Below are positions 37,884 to 45,830 of a stretch of 64,000 bases of DNA, piece after piece (the first letter of the stretch is position 1; the number at the start of each line of letters is the position of its first letter). This stretch comes from an uncultured Opitutaceae bacterium (lineage in GTDB: Bacteria; Verrucomicrobiota; Verrucomicrobiia; Opitutales; Opitutaceae): assembly GCA_903929355.1 (NCBI GenBank), contig CAIYUN010000017.1, forward strand, positions 62,001 through 126,000, read 5' to 3'. The notes under the pieces are model-generated. The model was not told where the DNA came from and searched no databases. It saw only the letters and a list, made by a program, of their open reading frames with translations. The position numbers were made by a program, and so were the translations under genes.

Positions 37884-38348
37884 GTGAGCACCGAAAAGGC
37901 GCGCAGCCAATTCAAATCCTACCTGGCCGACCGCGGACTGCGGGTCACCAACCAACGGCTCGCCATCTTTGCCGCCGCCTTCGCCCAGCCGGAGCATTTC
38001 ACCGCCGAACAACTGCTCACCCACGCCCGCGCCATCGACGACTCGGTGTCGCGCGCGACCGTGTACCGCACCCTGCCGATCATGACGGAGAGCGCCCTGC
38101 TGCGCGAGGTGGACATCGGCAGCGGGGAGAAATTCTACCGGCCCAACCGCGAGGGCGGCAGCACCCAGGTCGCCCAAGTGGTGTGCGGGGACTGCGACAA
38201 GATTTTCGAGATCAGCGCGCCGTTCATGGAGTGGTATGGCAGCACGGTGTCGTCGAAGCTCAACCTCACCCCCGTGTCGCAACGGCTCCAGGTCAGCGCG
38301 CGCTGCAACGCCCTGCGCGACACCGGCACCTGCCAGCACCGCAACTGA
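37884..38348 (+). CDS. Fur-family transcriptional regulator lacking the usual His cluster
   Basis: The 154-residue protein starts from GTG (MSTEKARSQFKSYLADRGLR). It has the Fur winged helix (VTNQRLAIFAAAF, SRATVYRTLPIMTESALLREV) and the structural zinc pairs CGDC and C-x8-C (RCNALRDTGTC). Where Fur proteins carry a His-rich metal-sensing stretch before CxxC, this one reads GGSTQVAQVVCGDC with no His, and the later conserved His region reads SQRLQVSARC. Regulation by the standard metal site therefore looks altered. Frames upstream of 37884 are made of repeat and are rejected. A TPR gene follows after 13 nt. Confidence 0.85.
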   Translation: MSTEKARSQFKSYLADRGLRVTNQRLAIFAAAFAQPEHFTAEQLLTHARAIDDSVSRATVYRTLPIMTESALLREVDIGSGEKFYRPNREGGSTQVAQVVCGDCDKIFEISAPFMEWYGSTVSSKLNLTPVSQRLQVSARCNALRDTGTCQHRN

Positions 38349-38361
38349 TAATTTACCAACC

Positions 38362-38730
38362 ATGGCCCGCAAAGAAGACCCGACCTTTGACATCACCTTT
38401 TACGAATCCGTGCTGCGGCGCGACCCGCGCTACGCCGACGTCGTCGAGATCCTCGGCGGTCTCTACACCAAGACCGGCCGCATCGCCGACGGGCTGCGGA
38501 TGGACCGCAAGCTGGTGCGGCTCCAGCCCGACAACGCGACCGCGCACTACAACCTCGGGTGCAGCCTCGCGCTGGTGAAGCGCAAGGCCGACGCGCTCCG
38601 CGCGCTCCGCCGCGCCATTGAGCTCGGCTACAACGACCGCCGCTGGATGGAGGAGGACCCCGACCTCGCAGGCCTGCAGAAGTCACCGGAGTTCCTCGCG
38701 ATGCTTGCCGGGTTGAAGGCACAAAACTGA
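38362..38730 (+). CDS. small TPR protein
   Basis: The 122-residue protein (MARKEDPTFDITFYESVLRR) contains two to three tetratricopeptide units: DVVEILGGLYTKTGRIADGL, ATAHYNLGCSLALVKRKADAL and a closing helix (DPDLAGLQKSPEFLAMLAGL). No signal peptide is present, so it is cytoplasmic and probably mediates protein contacts. It lies 13 nt after the Fur-type gene, likely in one transcript. Confidence 0.85.
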   Translation: MARKEDPTFDITFYESVLRRDPRYADVVEILGGLYTKTGRIADGLRMDRKLVRLQPDNATAHYNLGCSLALVKRKADALRALRRAIELGYNDRRWMEEDPDLAGLQKSPEFLAMLAGLKAQN

Positions 38731-38970
38731 GCTTCCCGCGGATCACGCGGATGTCGCGGATAAGTCGGAATTCGTCCGCTCCGTCGGATCGGTGAGCCGG
38801 CCCGTCCCCTCTCCGAATAATCGTTCTCGTTCTCTTGCTCCTACTCGTTCTCGCCGTTTAGACCTAGCATCCGTGTATATCCGTGTATTCCGTGGTTAAC
38901 TCTGGGTTCTGAATTCAGGTTGAATCCATTGGTCATTGATCATTGGTCATTGGTCATTTCCCTCCTCCCC
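38731..38970. repeat. stack of four repeat words upstream of nadA
   Basis: In order: a GCGGAT array with CGTCCGCTCCGTCGGATCGG (38736-38792); CTTGCTCCTACTCGTTCTC (38834-38852, exact at 23161-23179); a reverse CACGGAT copy (38866-38900, ending ATTCCGTGGTTAAC); and ATTGGTCATTGATCATTGGT plus CATTGGTCATTTCCC (38927-38962), which ends just before the nadA ATG. A relative of the last word lies at 41086-41112. Confidence 0.8.
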
Positions 38971-39954
38971 ATGCCTGTCCTCGACTACGAACCGATGGTT
39001 TTTGCACCGCGTGCCGGGGCGGCGGCGCCCCTCTCCACGATCCAGGAGGAGGTTCTGGAGCTGAAACGTGTGCGGCGCGCGGTCATCCTGGCGCACAACT
39101 ACCAGGTGGATGAAATTCAGCGGGTCGCGGATTACGTGGGCGACTCGCTGGGGCTGTCCTACCATGCGCAGGCGGCGCAGGCCGACGTGATCCTCTTCTG
39201 CGGGGTGCACTTCATGGCGGAGACGGCCAAGATCGTGAACCCCGGCCGGACCGTGCTCCTCCCCGACCTCAACGCGGGCTGCTCGCTCTCCGACTCCTGC
39301 CCCGCCGAGCGCCTCGCGGCCCACAAGGCCGCGCACCCGGAGGCCTATGTGGTCGCCTACATCAACTGCTCCGCGGGGGTGAAGGCGCTCAGCGATGTGA
39401 TCTGCACCAGCGGCAACGCGGTGAAAATCGTGAACCGCGTGCCGGCGGACCGGGAGATCCTCTTTGTGCCCGACCAGAACCTGGGCCAGTGGGTCGCGCA
39501 GCAGACCGGCCGGGCGATGAAGCTGTGGCCGGGCAGCTGCTACGCCCATGTGCAGTTCACGGTGCGGGCGCTGGAGAAAGTCCGGGCGAAGTTCCCCGGC
39601 GCGCCAGTCGTCGCGCACCCCGAGTGCGTGCAGGCGGTGCGCGACCTCGCCGACGAGGTGTGCAGCACGGAGCTGATGGTGAAGTTCGCGCGGGAGAATC
39701 CGGCCCAAGAGATCATCGTGCTGACCGAGAGCGGCATGCTGCATCGCCTGCGCCGCGAGGTGCCGGGGAAGACTTTCATCGCCGGCCCGACCGATTCCTG
39801 CGCCTGCAACGACTGCCGGTTCATGAAAATGAACACCATCGAGAAAGTCCGCGACGCGCTGAAGAACCTGGTCCCCGTGATCGAGGTGCCGGAGCCAATC
39901 CGGTCCGCCGCTCTCATTCCCATCCAGCGCATGCTGGACTGGAGCAAAACGTAG
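38971..39954 (+). CDS. nadA: quinolinate synthase
   Basis: The 327-residue enzyme condenses iminoaspartate with dihydroxyacetone phosphate in NAD synthesis and uses a [4Fe-4S] cluster. Motifs seen are ILAHNYQVDEIQRVADYVGD, FCGVHFMAETAKI, DLNAGCSLSDSCP, AYINCSAGVKA, HPECVQAVRDLAD and CACNDCRFMKMN. The conserved Cys residues for the cluster are present. The ATG at 38971 follows a repeat; the longer frame from TTG 38920 would translate that repeat. nadB/nadC are not in view. The TAG stop directly abuts a palindromic element. Confidence 0.96.
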   Translation: MPVLDYEPMVFAPRAGAAAPLSTIQEEVLELKRVRRAVILAHNYQVDEIQRVADYVGDSLGLSYHAQAAQADVILFCGVHFMAETAKIVNPGRTVLLPDLNAGCSLSDSCPAERLAAHKAAHPEAYVVAYINCSAGVKALSDVICTSGNAVKIVNRVPADREILFVPDQNLGQWVAQQTGRAMKLWPGSCYAHVQFTVRALEKVRAKFPGAPVVAHPECVQAVRDLADEVCSTELMVKFARENPAQEIIVLTESGMLHRLRREVPGKTFIAGPTDSCACNDCRFMKMNTIEKVRDALKNLVPVIEVPEPIRSAALIPIQRMLDWSKT

Positions 39955-39975
39955 GGGCGTCGCTCGCCGACGCCC
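39955..39975. repeat. 8-bp palindrome abutting the nadA stop codon
   Basis: GGGCGTCG (39955-39962), loop CTCGC, CGACGCCC (39968-39975). The preceding GTAG contains nadA's stop codon TAG, so the element may have provided the stop. It lies between two convergent genes and could also end transcription. Confidence 0.65.
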
Positions 39976-39984
39976 TCCTCAGCC

Positions 39985-40947
39985 CTATTCCGGGATTTCG
40001 AGCAAAGGTGCGTAGCCCTCGTGGAAAGTCGGAAACGCGGGCTGCCAGCCAAGCACGCGTTTGATTTTTTCGTTGGCGATCACACGGTCGGGCGCGACGG
40101 CGCGCCGGCCGGAGGTGGGTTCGCCGGTGAAGCGCGGAGCGGGCACGCCCAATCGCGCGGCGAGCCAGGCGATGACCTCGGCCTTGGTCGCGGCACCGTC
40201 GTCGGCCACGTTGAAAACTCCGCCGGCGACTTCAGCCGGCGCGGCGAAGGCCGCCCAGATGGCCGCGGCGATGTCATCGCGGTGCGCCAGGTTGAGCCGG
40301 TGTTCGCCGCGCCCGGGAATCTCGGGGGCGCCGACGCGCAACTGGTCGAGCAGGTGATGGCGTCCGGGACCGTAGATGCCGGCGAGGCGGAGGATGAAGG
40401 CGCGGGGCTGGCTGCTCGAGGTAGGCGGGGTGCCCTCACCCCGCAGTTCGTCGGAGCGGGGTGTGGGAACCCCGCCTATATGGAAATGTGCGAGCAGCAG
40501 ATTTTCCGCCTCCACCAACACCTCCGCTGAATCTCCCCCGCCGCCCACCGGTGATTCCTCGGTCACCGTGACGCCACCGTCCTGGGCATAGACGGAGGTG
40601 CTGCTGGTATAGACCAAGGTGCGTGGGGGACCGCCGGCAGCGGCAGTCCACGCGAGGATGGAACGCATCCCGTCGACATAGCTGCGGCGGTAACCATTGA
40701 CCCCGCCCCCTCCGGCACTCACGCAGTTGAGCACAAAATCCGCCCCTCCGGGGATCGATGCGTACCACGCCGTGTCAGCCAGATCGGCCATGACCATGGT
40801 GATGCCGGCGGCGGTGAGGGCGCGGGCCTGCTCCGGATTGCGGGTGAGCGCCGTCACGCGCAGCCCGCGCGCGACCGCCTGCCGCGCGACCGTCGCGCCG
40901 ACGTAGCCCGCGCCGAAGACGACCAGATGGCGGCCGGAGAAATTCAT
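39985..40947 (-). CDS. NAD-dependent epimerase/dehydratase-like protein (YeeZ-like)
   Basis: The 320-residue Rossmann protein begins MNFSGRHLVVFGAGYVGATV, with the GxGxxG nucleotide loop near residues 12-17. It continues with VYTSSTSVYAQDGG (Ser/Tyr-type active region), RLAGIYGPGR and FNVADDGAATKAE. Substrates are probably nucleotide-linked sugars or related metabolites. Residues about 158-176 (GGVPTPRSDELRGEGTPPTS) are encoded by a strong palindrome and interrupt the otherwise conserved path. Longer frames to 41133 cross repeats and are rejected. It converges with nadA. Confidence 0.9.
   Translation of the reverse strand: MNFSGRHLVVFGAGYVGATVARQAVARGLRVTALTRNPEQARALTAAGITMVMADLADTAWYASIPGGADFVLNCVSAGGGGVNGYRRSYVDGMRSILAWTAAAGGPPRTLVYTSSTSVYAQDGGVTVTEESPVGGGGDSAEVLVEAENLLLAHFHIGGVPTPRSDELRGEGTPPTSSSQPRAFILRLAGIYGPGRHHLLDQLRVGAPEIPGRGEHRLNLAHRDDIAAAIWAAFAAPAEVAGGVFNVADDGAATKAEVIAWLAARLGVPAPRFTGEPTSGRRAVAPDRVIANEKIKRVLGWQPAFPTFHEGYAPLLEIPE
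40423..40477. repeat. 22-bp palindromic element inserted in the epimerase coding region
   Basis: 40423-40444 (AGGCGGGGTGCCCTCACCCC and GC) and 40456-40477 are reverse complements at 20 of 22 positions, with an 11-nt loop. The element keeps the reading frame and encodes about 18 residues. It begins GTAGG, as does the element after nadA. Confidence 0.85.
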
Positions 40948-41180
40948 CCGGTCATTTGGCCACAAAAAAGCACCCGCCGTCGCAGGGCTTTGGCGCGGCA
41001 GGCAAAGAACCCAAGGAAGCAAGAATACATCGGAGTTTATTAACCACGGATTACACGGATTCACACGGATAAAATCCAAATTCAGAATTTCATTGGACAT
41101 TGGTAATTGAACATTTCCCTTTTTCCTCCCCATCCGAAATATTGTGTTCCTTCGCGGCGGTCCATGCGTTCAGATCAGGG
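40948..41180. repeat. repeat-rich divergent gap before the DJ-1/PfpI gene
   Basis: TTTGGCCACAAAAAAGCAC (about 40956) and GGCAAAGAACCCAAGGAAGC (about 41000) are related to words near 31312 and 12060. 41038-41078 is a CACGGAT array (TTAACCACGGATTACACGGA, TTCACACGGAT). 41086-41112 is a CATTGGACATTGG array of the type upstream of nadA. No gene is seen. Confidence 0.7.
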
Positions 41181-41723
41181 ATGCCCACCGTGCTCACAAT
41201 TTTGGCCGAGGGATTTGAGGAGCTGGAGGCGGTGGCGCCCGTGGATTTGCTGCGCCGCGCCGGCGCGGAGGTCACGACCGCGGCACTCGTCGACGGCATT
41301 CATGTCACCGGCCGCAGCGGCCTCACCCTGCATGCGGACACGACCCTGGCGGCGGTTGGGGACAAGACCTTCGACCTCTTGTTTTTACCCGGCGGCGCCG
41401 GGGTGCGGCCCCTGCGCGCCGACCCGCGGGTGCGGGCCATCGTGCTGCGCCATCATGCCGCCGACCGCTGGCTGGCGGCCATCTGCGCGGCGCCGGTGGT
41501 GCTGCACGATGCCGGCCTGCTCGCGGGGCGGCGCTACACGGCGCATTTTTCAGTGGCGGCCGAACTGCCCGGAATCCAGGCCGGCGAACGCACCGTGGCC
41601 GACGGACGGTTGCTCACCGGCCGGGGTGCGGGCACGGCGACCGAGTTTGGGCTCCTCCTGGTCGAGAAGTTGTTTTCACCGGAAAAGTCCCGCGAAATTG
41701 CGGTGTCCATTGGCGCCGTATGA
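41181..41723 (+). CDS. DJ-1/PfpI (YajL-type) family protein
   Basis: The 180-residue protein starts MPTVLTILAEGFEELEAVAP, with the conserved Glu in AEGFEE. The nucleophile Cys is in AAICAAPVVLHDAGLL, and FLPGGAGVRPLR forms the glycine loop. TGRGAGTATEFGLLLVEKL closes the fold. Relatives act as chaperones, glyoxalases or deglycases; the exact role is debated. The ATG at 41181 aligns with the family; upstream in-frame sequence includes a repeat. It precedes the polysaccharide operon by 250 nt. Confidence 0.93.
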   Translation: MPTVLTILAEGFEELEAVAPVDLLRRAGAEVTTAALVDGIHVTGRSGLTLHADTTLAAVGDKTFDLLFLPGGAGVRPLRADPRVRAIVLRHHAADRWLAAICAAPVVLHDAGLLAGRRYTAHFSVAAELPGIQAGERTVADGRLLTGRGAGTATEFGLLLVEKLFSPEKSREIAVSIGAV

Positions 41724-41853
41724 GTCGCGCTCACCTTGGCGTGCGACGGAAAGATTTTGCCAGCGGATTGTGCTCAAACCCGGGGCTGCGACCCGGGCCG
41801 CAGCGGCACAAAGGCATTGCGCCCTCTCACCGGGTGGTATTTTGTCATTATGT

Positions 41854-41871
41854 CTAGGGTTATACCCCTAG
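41854..41871. promoter_or_regulatory. dyad upstream of the polysaccharide operon
   Basis: CTAGGGTTA and TACCCCTAG are reverse complements at 8 of 9 positions, 102 nt before the first operon ATG. It is the only clear dyad in the 41724-41973 gap, which otherwise shows no gene and unusually little repeat. It may be an operator; no specific regulator is claimed. Confidence 0.35.
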
Positions 41872-41973
41872 TCTCCCAGCCGATTTGACCGGTAACAACT
41901 CCCAGCGTCCCCACCCAGCCGCCTCCACGGGAAGCGACGGGGCGAAGCCTTTCAGCCATTCGATCATGAACGT

Positions 41974-44900
41974 ATGTGCGGCATAGCTGGATTTATCCAT
42001 GGTAACCTGGCGCCGGACGAGCGTTCCGCCGCGGTCGGGCGGATGAACGCCGCCATGCTGCACCGGGGGCCGGATGACGGGGGTGTGGGCACCTGGGGCC
42101 CGGCCACGCTCGGGATGCGGCGCCTGGCGATTTTTGACCCAGCCAACGGCCACCAGCCGATGAGCACGCCCGACGGCCGGTGGCACATCGTGTTCAACGG
42201 GGCCATCTACAATTTTCGCGAGCTCCGCGCCAGATTGGAGTCCGCGGGCCGGGTCTTTCACACGCAATGTGACACGGAAATCCTCCTCGGGGCCGTCGCC
42301 GAGTGGGGCGAGGCGGCGCTGCCGCGGCTGCGGGGGATGTTCGCGTTCGCGGCGTGGGACGCGCGGGAGCAGACGCTCCTGCTGGCCCGCGATCCATTCG
42401 GGATCAAGCCGCTCTACTACAGCGTCGGGGCCAATGGCAGCCTGCTCTTTGCCTCGGAGCTCAATGCGCTGCTGGCGTCCGGGCAGGTGGCGGCGGCGCT
42501 GGATCCGGTGGCGGCGGCGGCTTACATGGCGTGGCTGGCGGTGCCGGCGCCGCAGACGATCTATCGCAGCGCGCTCAGCCTGCGGCCGGGCGAGGCCGCG
42601 GTCTGGCGCGACGGACGGCTGACGCTGAAGACCTACTGGAGCCTGCGCGACGCGGCGACGGCGGACATCGCGCCGTGCGGTTCGCACGCGGAGTTCACCG
42701 CCGGTCTGCGCGCGCAGCTGGAGGACACCATCCGGGCCCATCTGCTGGCCGACGTGCCGGTGGGGGCGTTTCTCTCTGGCGGGCTCGACTCGACCGCAAT
42801 TGTCGCGCTGATGACCAAGCTCGGCGGCACGCGGCTGAAAACCTTTTCCATCGGTTTCGAGGAAGCCGGCTACTCCGAGGCGGACGAGGCCGCGGCCAAC
42901 GCAAAGTATCTGGGCGCGGAGCACCATGCGACCGTGCTGACCGGACGCCGTGTGGCGGACGACATCGGCACGCTGGTGGGGGCGCTCGACCAGCCGACCG
43001 GGGATGGGATCAACACCTACTATGCGAGCCAGGCGGCACGGGCCGGCGGGGTGACGGTGGCGCTCTCGGGGCTCGGCGGCGACGAGCTGTTTGGCGGCTA
43101 CCCCTCGTTCCGGGACGTGCCCCGGATCACCCGCTGGCTGCCGGTGTGGCGGAGCCTGCCCGCGCCGGCGCGGGCGGCTCTGCTCCACCGCTGGCGGCGG
43201 GGGGGCGACACCCGCTGGCTCAAGCTGGCCGACAGTCTGGAGCATGGACGGACCCCGGCGGCACTCGCGCTCCTGCACCGGGCGGTGCTCGCCGGGCCCG
43301 CGCGACGGGCGTTGCTCAACGCCGACCCGGGCCACCTGCGGCATCCCCAGGAGGAAAGTCTGGACCGGGAGCTAGCGGGCGCGGCGCCCGCGAACATCCT
43401 CAGCGCGGCTGAGTTGCGTGGCTACATGGCCGACGTGCTGCTGCGCGACAGCGACGGGATGAGCATGCGGCACTCGCTGGAGCTCCGCGTGCCCTTCGTG
43501 GACGTGCCGCTGGTCACCTGGCTGTGGCGGCAGCCCGCCGGATGGCGGACCTCGCCCGCGATCACCAAGTCCGCCCTGGTGGACGCCGTGCACGACCTGC
43601 TGCCCCCGGCGCTCCTGCGCCGGCCCAAGCGCGGATTCACGCTGCCCTTCAATCTTTGGATGCGGAAAGAACTGCGCCCGTTCCTCGATGAAACCTTCAG
43701 CACCGCGAGCGTGGGGCGGAGCGGGTTGTTCAACACCCCCGCGGTGCAGGCGCAATGGCGGGGATTTGTCGACGGCCTTGACCCCCGCGCGTGGTCGCGG
43801 GTGTGGAGTCTGGCCATGCTGGTCGCGTTCACCAACCGCCCGTCCCCTCCGGCCGCAGTCCGCGCGCCGGTGCCGACGGTGGGGCAGGGCGGTCCGCCCG
43901 CGACGGTCCGCGGGCGCACCCTGCTGCTGGTGCCGGAGATCTTTGCCTCCGAGGGCGGCATCCCGCGCATCCTTCAGCTTTACCTGAAGGCGCTCTGCGA
44001 GCTCACCGCACCCGGCGGTGCGGTGCGGCTGCTGGCCCTCAATGACGACGGCATCAGCCCGGAGGGACTCCGACGCAGCGCGGGCCCCGCGCTCGAAAGT
44101 CAGGAAGGTTGCAAGGGCAGCAAAAGCCGCTTTGTGCGGGCGGCGCTCCGGCTCGCCCGCGGGTGCGACCGGATCATCTGCGGTCATGTGGCCCAACTGC
44201 CGGTCGCCTGGCTGGCGCAGCGGCTGAACCCGCGGCTGCGTTACCACCTCGTGGCGCACGGCATCGAAGTGTGGCGGCCGTTCACGTTGGCCGAGCGGAT
44301 CGCGCTGCGGGGCGCGGAGTCCATCTTTTGCGTGAGCGCCTTCACCCGCGGCGAGCTGCTGAAGCATTGTCCGCTCCCGGCGGGCCGGGCGGTGGTGCTG
44401 CCCAACGCGCTCGACCCGGCGTTTCCCATCGGGCCCGGCACCCCCCCTGCCCAATGCCCGCCGCTCATCCTGACGGTGAGCCGACTCAGCCACGCGGACC
44501 GCTACAAAGGGGTGGAGCAACTGATCGCGGCCCTGCCCGCGGTGCGCGCCGCGGTGCCCGGTGCCCGGCTGCGGGTGATCGGGCGGGGTGACGACCTGCC
44601 CCGGCTGCAGGCCCTCCGGGACCGCGCCGGCCTGAAGGACGCGGTGGATTTCCCCGGCTATGTCGACGATGCGCGGCTGAGCGCGGAGCTGAACACCTGC
44701 CGGTTGTTTGCGCTGCCGAGCGACCGGGAGGGTTTCGGCCTGGTCTATCTCGAGGCGATGGCGCACGGCCGCCCCTGCCTGGGGGTGAGCGCGGGCGGAA
44801 GCCCCGAGGTCATCACCCCGGCCACGGGCGTGCTGGTCGGGCCGGGGGACGGTCCCGGCCTGGCGGCGGCCTGCGCCGCGGCAATGTCACGGCCATGGGA

Positions 44901-44982
44901 CACCGCCGCGATCCTGGCCCGGGCGCGGGATTTTTCGTATTCGCCCTTCAAGGCCCAACTGGCCTCACTCCTCGCCGCATGA
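41974..44982 (+). CDS. asparagine synthase (glutamine-hydrolysing) fused to a GT4 glycosyltransferase
   Basis: The 1002-residue protein opens MCGIAGFIHG, so Cys2 is the glutaminase nucleophile (class II amidotransferase domain, about 1-200). The asparagine-synthase domain has the PP-loop SGGLDS (268-273), LSGLGGDELFGGYPSF and MRHSLELRVPFVD, and runs to about 620. A Pro/Ala-rich linker (about 625-647) leads to a full GT-B domain from RTLLLVPEIFASEGG (about 648) to the end, with HGIEVWRPF, TVSRLSHADRYKGVEQL and the ExFxxxxxE-like DREGFGLVYLEAMA. AsnB-like proteins in such loci amidate sugar acids, so it may couple amidation to transfer. It starts the operon and overlaps wzm by 4 nt. Confidence 0.92.
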   Translation: MCGIAGFIHGNLAPDERSAAVGRMNAAMLHRGPDDGGVGTWGPATLGMRRLAIFDPANGHQPMSTPDGRWHIVFNGAIYNFRELRARLESAGRVFHTQCDTEILLGAVAEWGEAALPRLRGMFAFAAWDAREQTLLLARDPFGIKPLYYSVGANGSLLFASELNALLASGQVAAALDPVAAAAYMAWLAVPAPQTIYRSALSLRPGEAAVWRDGRLTLKTYWSLRDAATADIAPCGSHAEFTAGLRAQLEDTIRAHLLADVPVGAFLSGGLDSTAIVALMTKLGGTRLKTFSIGFEEAGYSEADEAAANAKYLGAEHHATVLTGRRVADDIGTLVGALDQPTGDGINTYYASQAARAGGVTVALSGLGGDELFGGYPSFRDVPRITRWLPVWRSLPAPARAALLHRWRRGGDTRWLKLADSLEHGRTPAALALLHRAVLAGPARRALLNADPGHLRHPQEESLDRELAGAAPANILSAAELRGYMADVLLRDSDGMSMRHSLELRVPFVDVPLVTWLWRQPAGWRTSPAITKSALVDAVHDLLPPALLRRPKRGFTLPFNLWMRKELRPFLDETFSTASVGRSGLFNTPAVQAQWRGFVDGLDPRAWSRVWSLAMLVAFTNRPSPPAAVRAPVPTVGQGGPPATVRGRTLLLVPEIFASEGGIPRILQLYLKALCELTAPGGAVRLLALNDDGISPEGLRRSAGPALESQEGCKGSKSRFVRAALRLARGCDRIICGHVAQLPVAWLAQRLNPRLRYHLVAHGIEVWRPFTLAERIALRGAESIFCVSAFTRGELLKHCPLPAGRAVVLPNALDPAFPIGPGTPPAQCPPLILTVSRLSHADRYKGVEQLIAALPAVRAAVPGARLRVIGRGDDLPRLQALRDRAGLKDAVDFPGYVDDARLSAELNTCRLFALPSDREGFGLVYLEAMAHGRPCLGVSAGGSPEVITPATGVLVGPGDGPGLAAACAAAMSRPWDTAAILARARDFSYSPFKAQLASLLAA

Positions 44983-45830
44983 ACCCCGGCCCCCGCACCG
45001 AGACCGTGATCGCGCCCACCAGCGGCTGGCGGTTCCTCAACGCGCGCGAGCTGTGGGCCTACCGCGACCTGCTCTGGCTGATGGTGTGGCGGGACCTGGC
45101 CTCGCGCTACAAGCAGACGGTCCTCGGGCCGCTGTGGTTTGTCGTGCAGCCGCTCGTCACCACCCTGGTATACCTGGTGTTCAACAAGGTCGCGCGCATC
45201 GACCTCGGCACGATGCCCCCGGCGTTGTTTTACCTTGGCGGCCTGCTGGCGTGGAACTACTTCGCGCAGACGTTCCAGTCGACCTCCGTCACGCTGGTCA
45301 ACAACGCGGGCCTCTTCGGCAAGGTGTATTTTCCGCGCCTGATCGTGCCGCTCTCGGCGGTGATCTCCAACCTCCTCGCCCTGGCGATCCAACTGGCGAC
45401 CTTCGCCGGGTTTTACCTGGCCTACAAGACCACCGCCGCAGCCGGCACCTTCGGCCTGGGCTGGGCGGCGGTGCTGCTTCCGCTGCTGGTCCTGCAGGTC
45501 GCGGCCTTCAGTCTGGGCGTGGGCCTGTGGATCGCGGCGCTGACGGCGAAGTTCCGCGATTTTTCGATTGTGGCCGCTTTCATGATCCAGCTCTGGTTTT
45601 ACGCCACCCCGGTGATCTATCCGCTGGCGCAGGTCCCGGAAAAATGGCGCGGGCTGGTCGCACTCAACCCGATGACGATGCCGGTCGAGGGCTTCCGCGC
45701 GGCGCTGCTGGGGACGGCGTTCCCCGGCGCGGGCCTGTGCGCCCTGTCGGTCGGGCTCACGCTGGCGGTGGTGGCGAGCGGAGTGCTGGTCTTCCAGCGG
45801 ATCGAGAAAAACTTTGTCGACGTGATATGA
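44979..45830 (+). CDS. wzm: ABC-2 type polysaccharide export permease (Wzm)
   Basis: The 283-residue protein has the TagG/Wzm N-terminal segment RELWAYRDLLWLMVWRDLAS RYKQ-type, then LGPLWFVVQPLVTTLVYLVF and about six transmembrane helices, including MIQLWFYATPVIYP and NPMTMPVEGFRAALLG. Two subunits form the channel that moves finished glycan chains across the inner membrane. Its ATG overlaps the preceding stop (ATGA) and its own stop overlaps wzt (ATGA). Confidence 0.95.
   Translation: MNPGPRTETVIAPTSGWRFLNARELWAYRDLLWLMVWRDLASRYKQTVLGPLWFVVQPLVTTLVYLVFNKVARIDLGTMPPALFYLGGLLAWNYFAQTFQSTSVTLVNNAGLFGKVYFPRLIVPLSAVISNLLALAIQLATFAGFYLAYKTTAAAGTFGLGWAAVLLPLLVLQVAAFSLGVGLWIAALTAKFRDFSIVAAFMIQLWFYATPVIYPLAQVPEKWRGLVALNPMTMPVEGFRAALLGTAFPGAGLCALSVGLTLAVVASGVLVFQRIEKNFVDVI

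Noticed and set aside
38834-38962. Possible CRISPR-like array upstream of nadA
   Set aside because: Repeat units are 7-10 nt, degenerate and without spacers of constant length; no cas gene is near.
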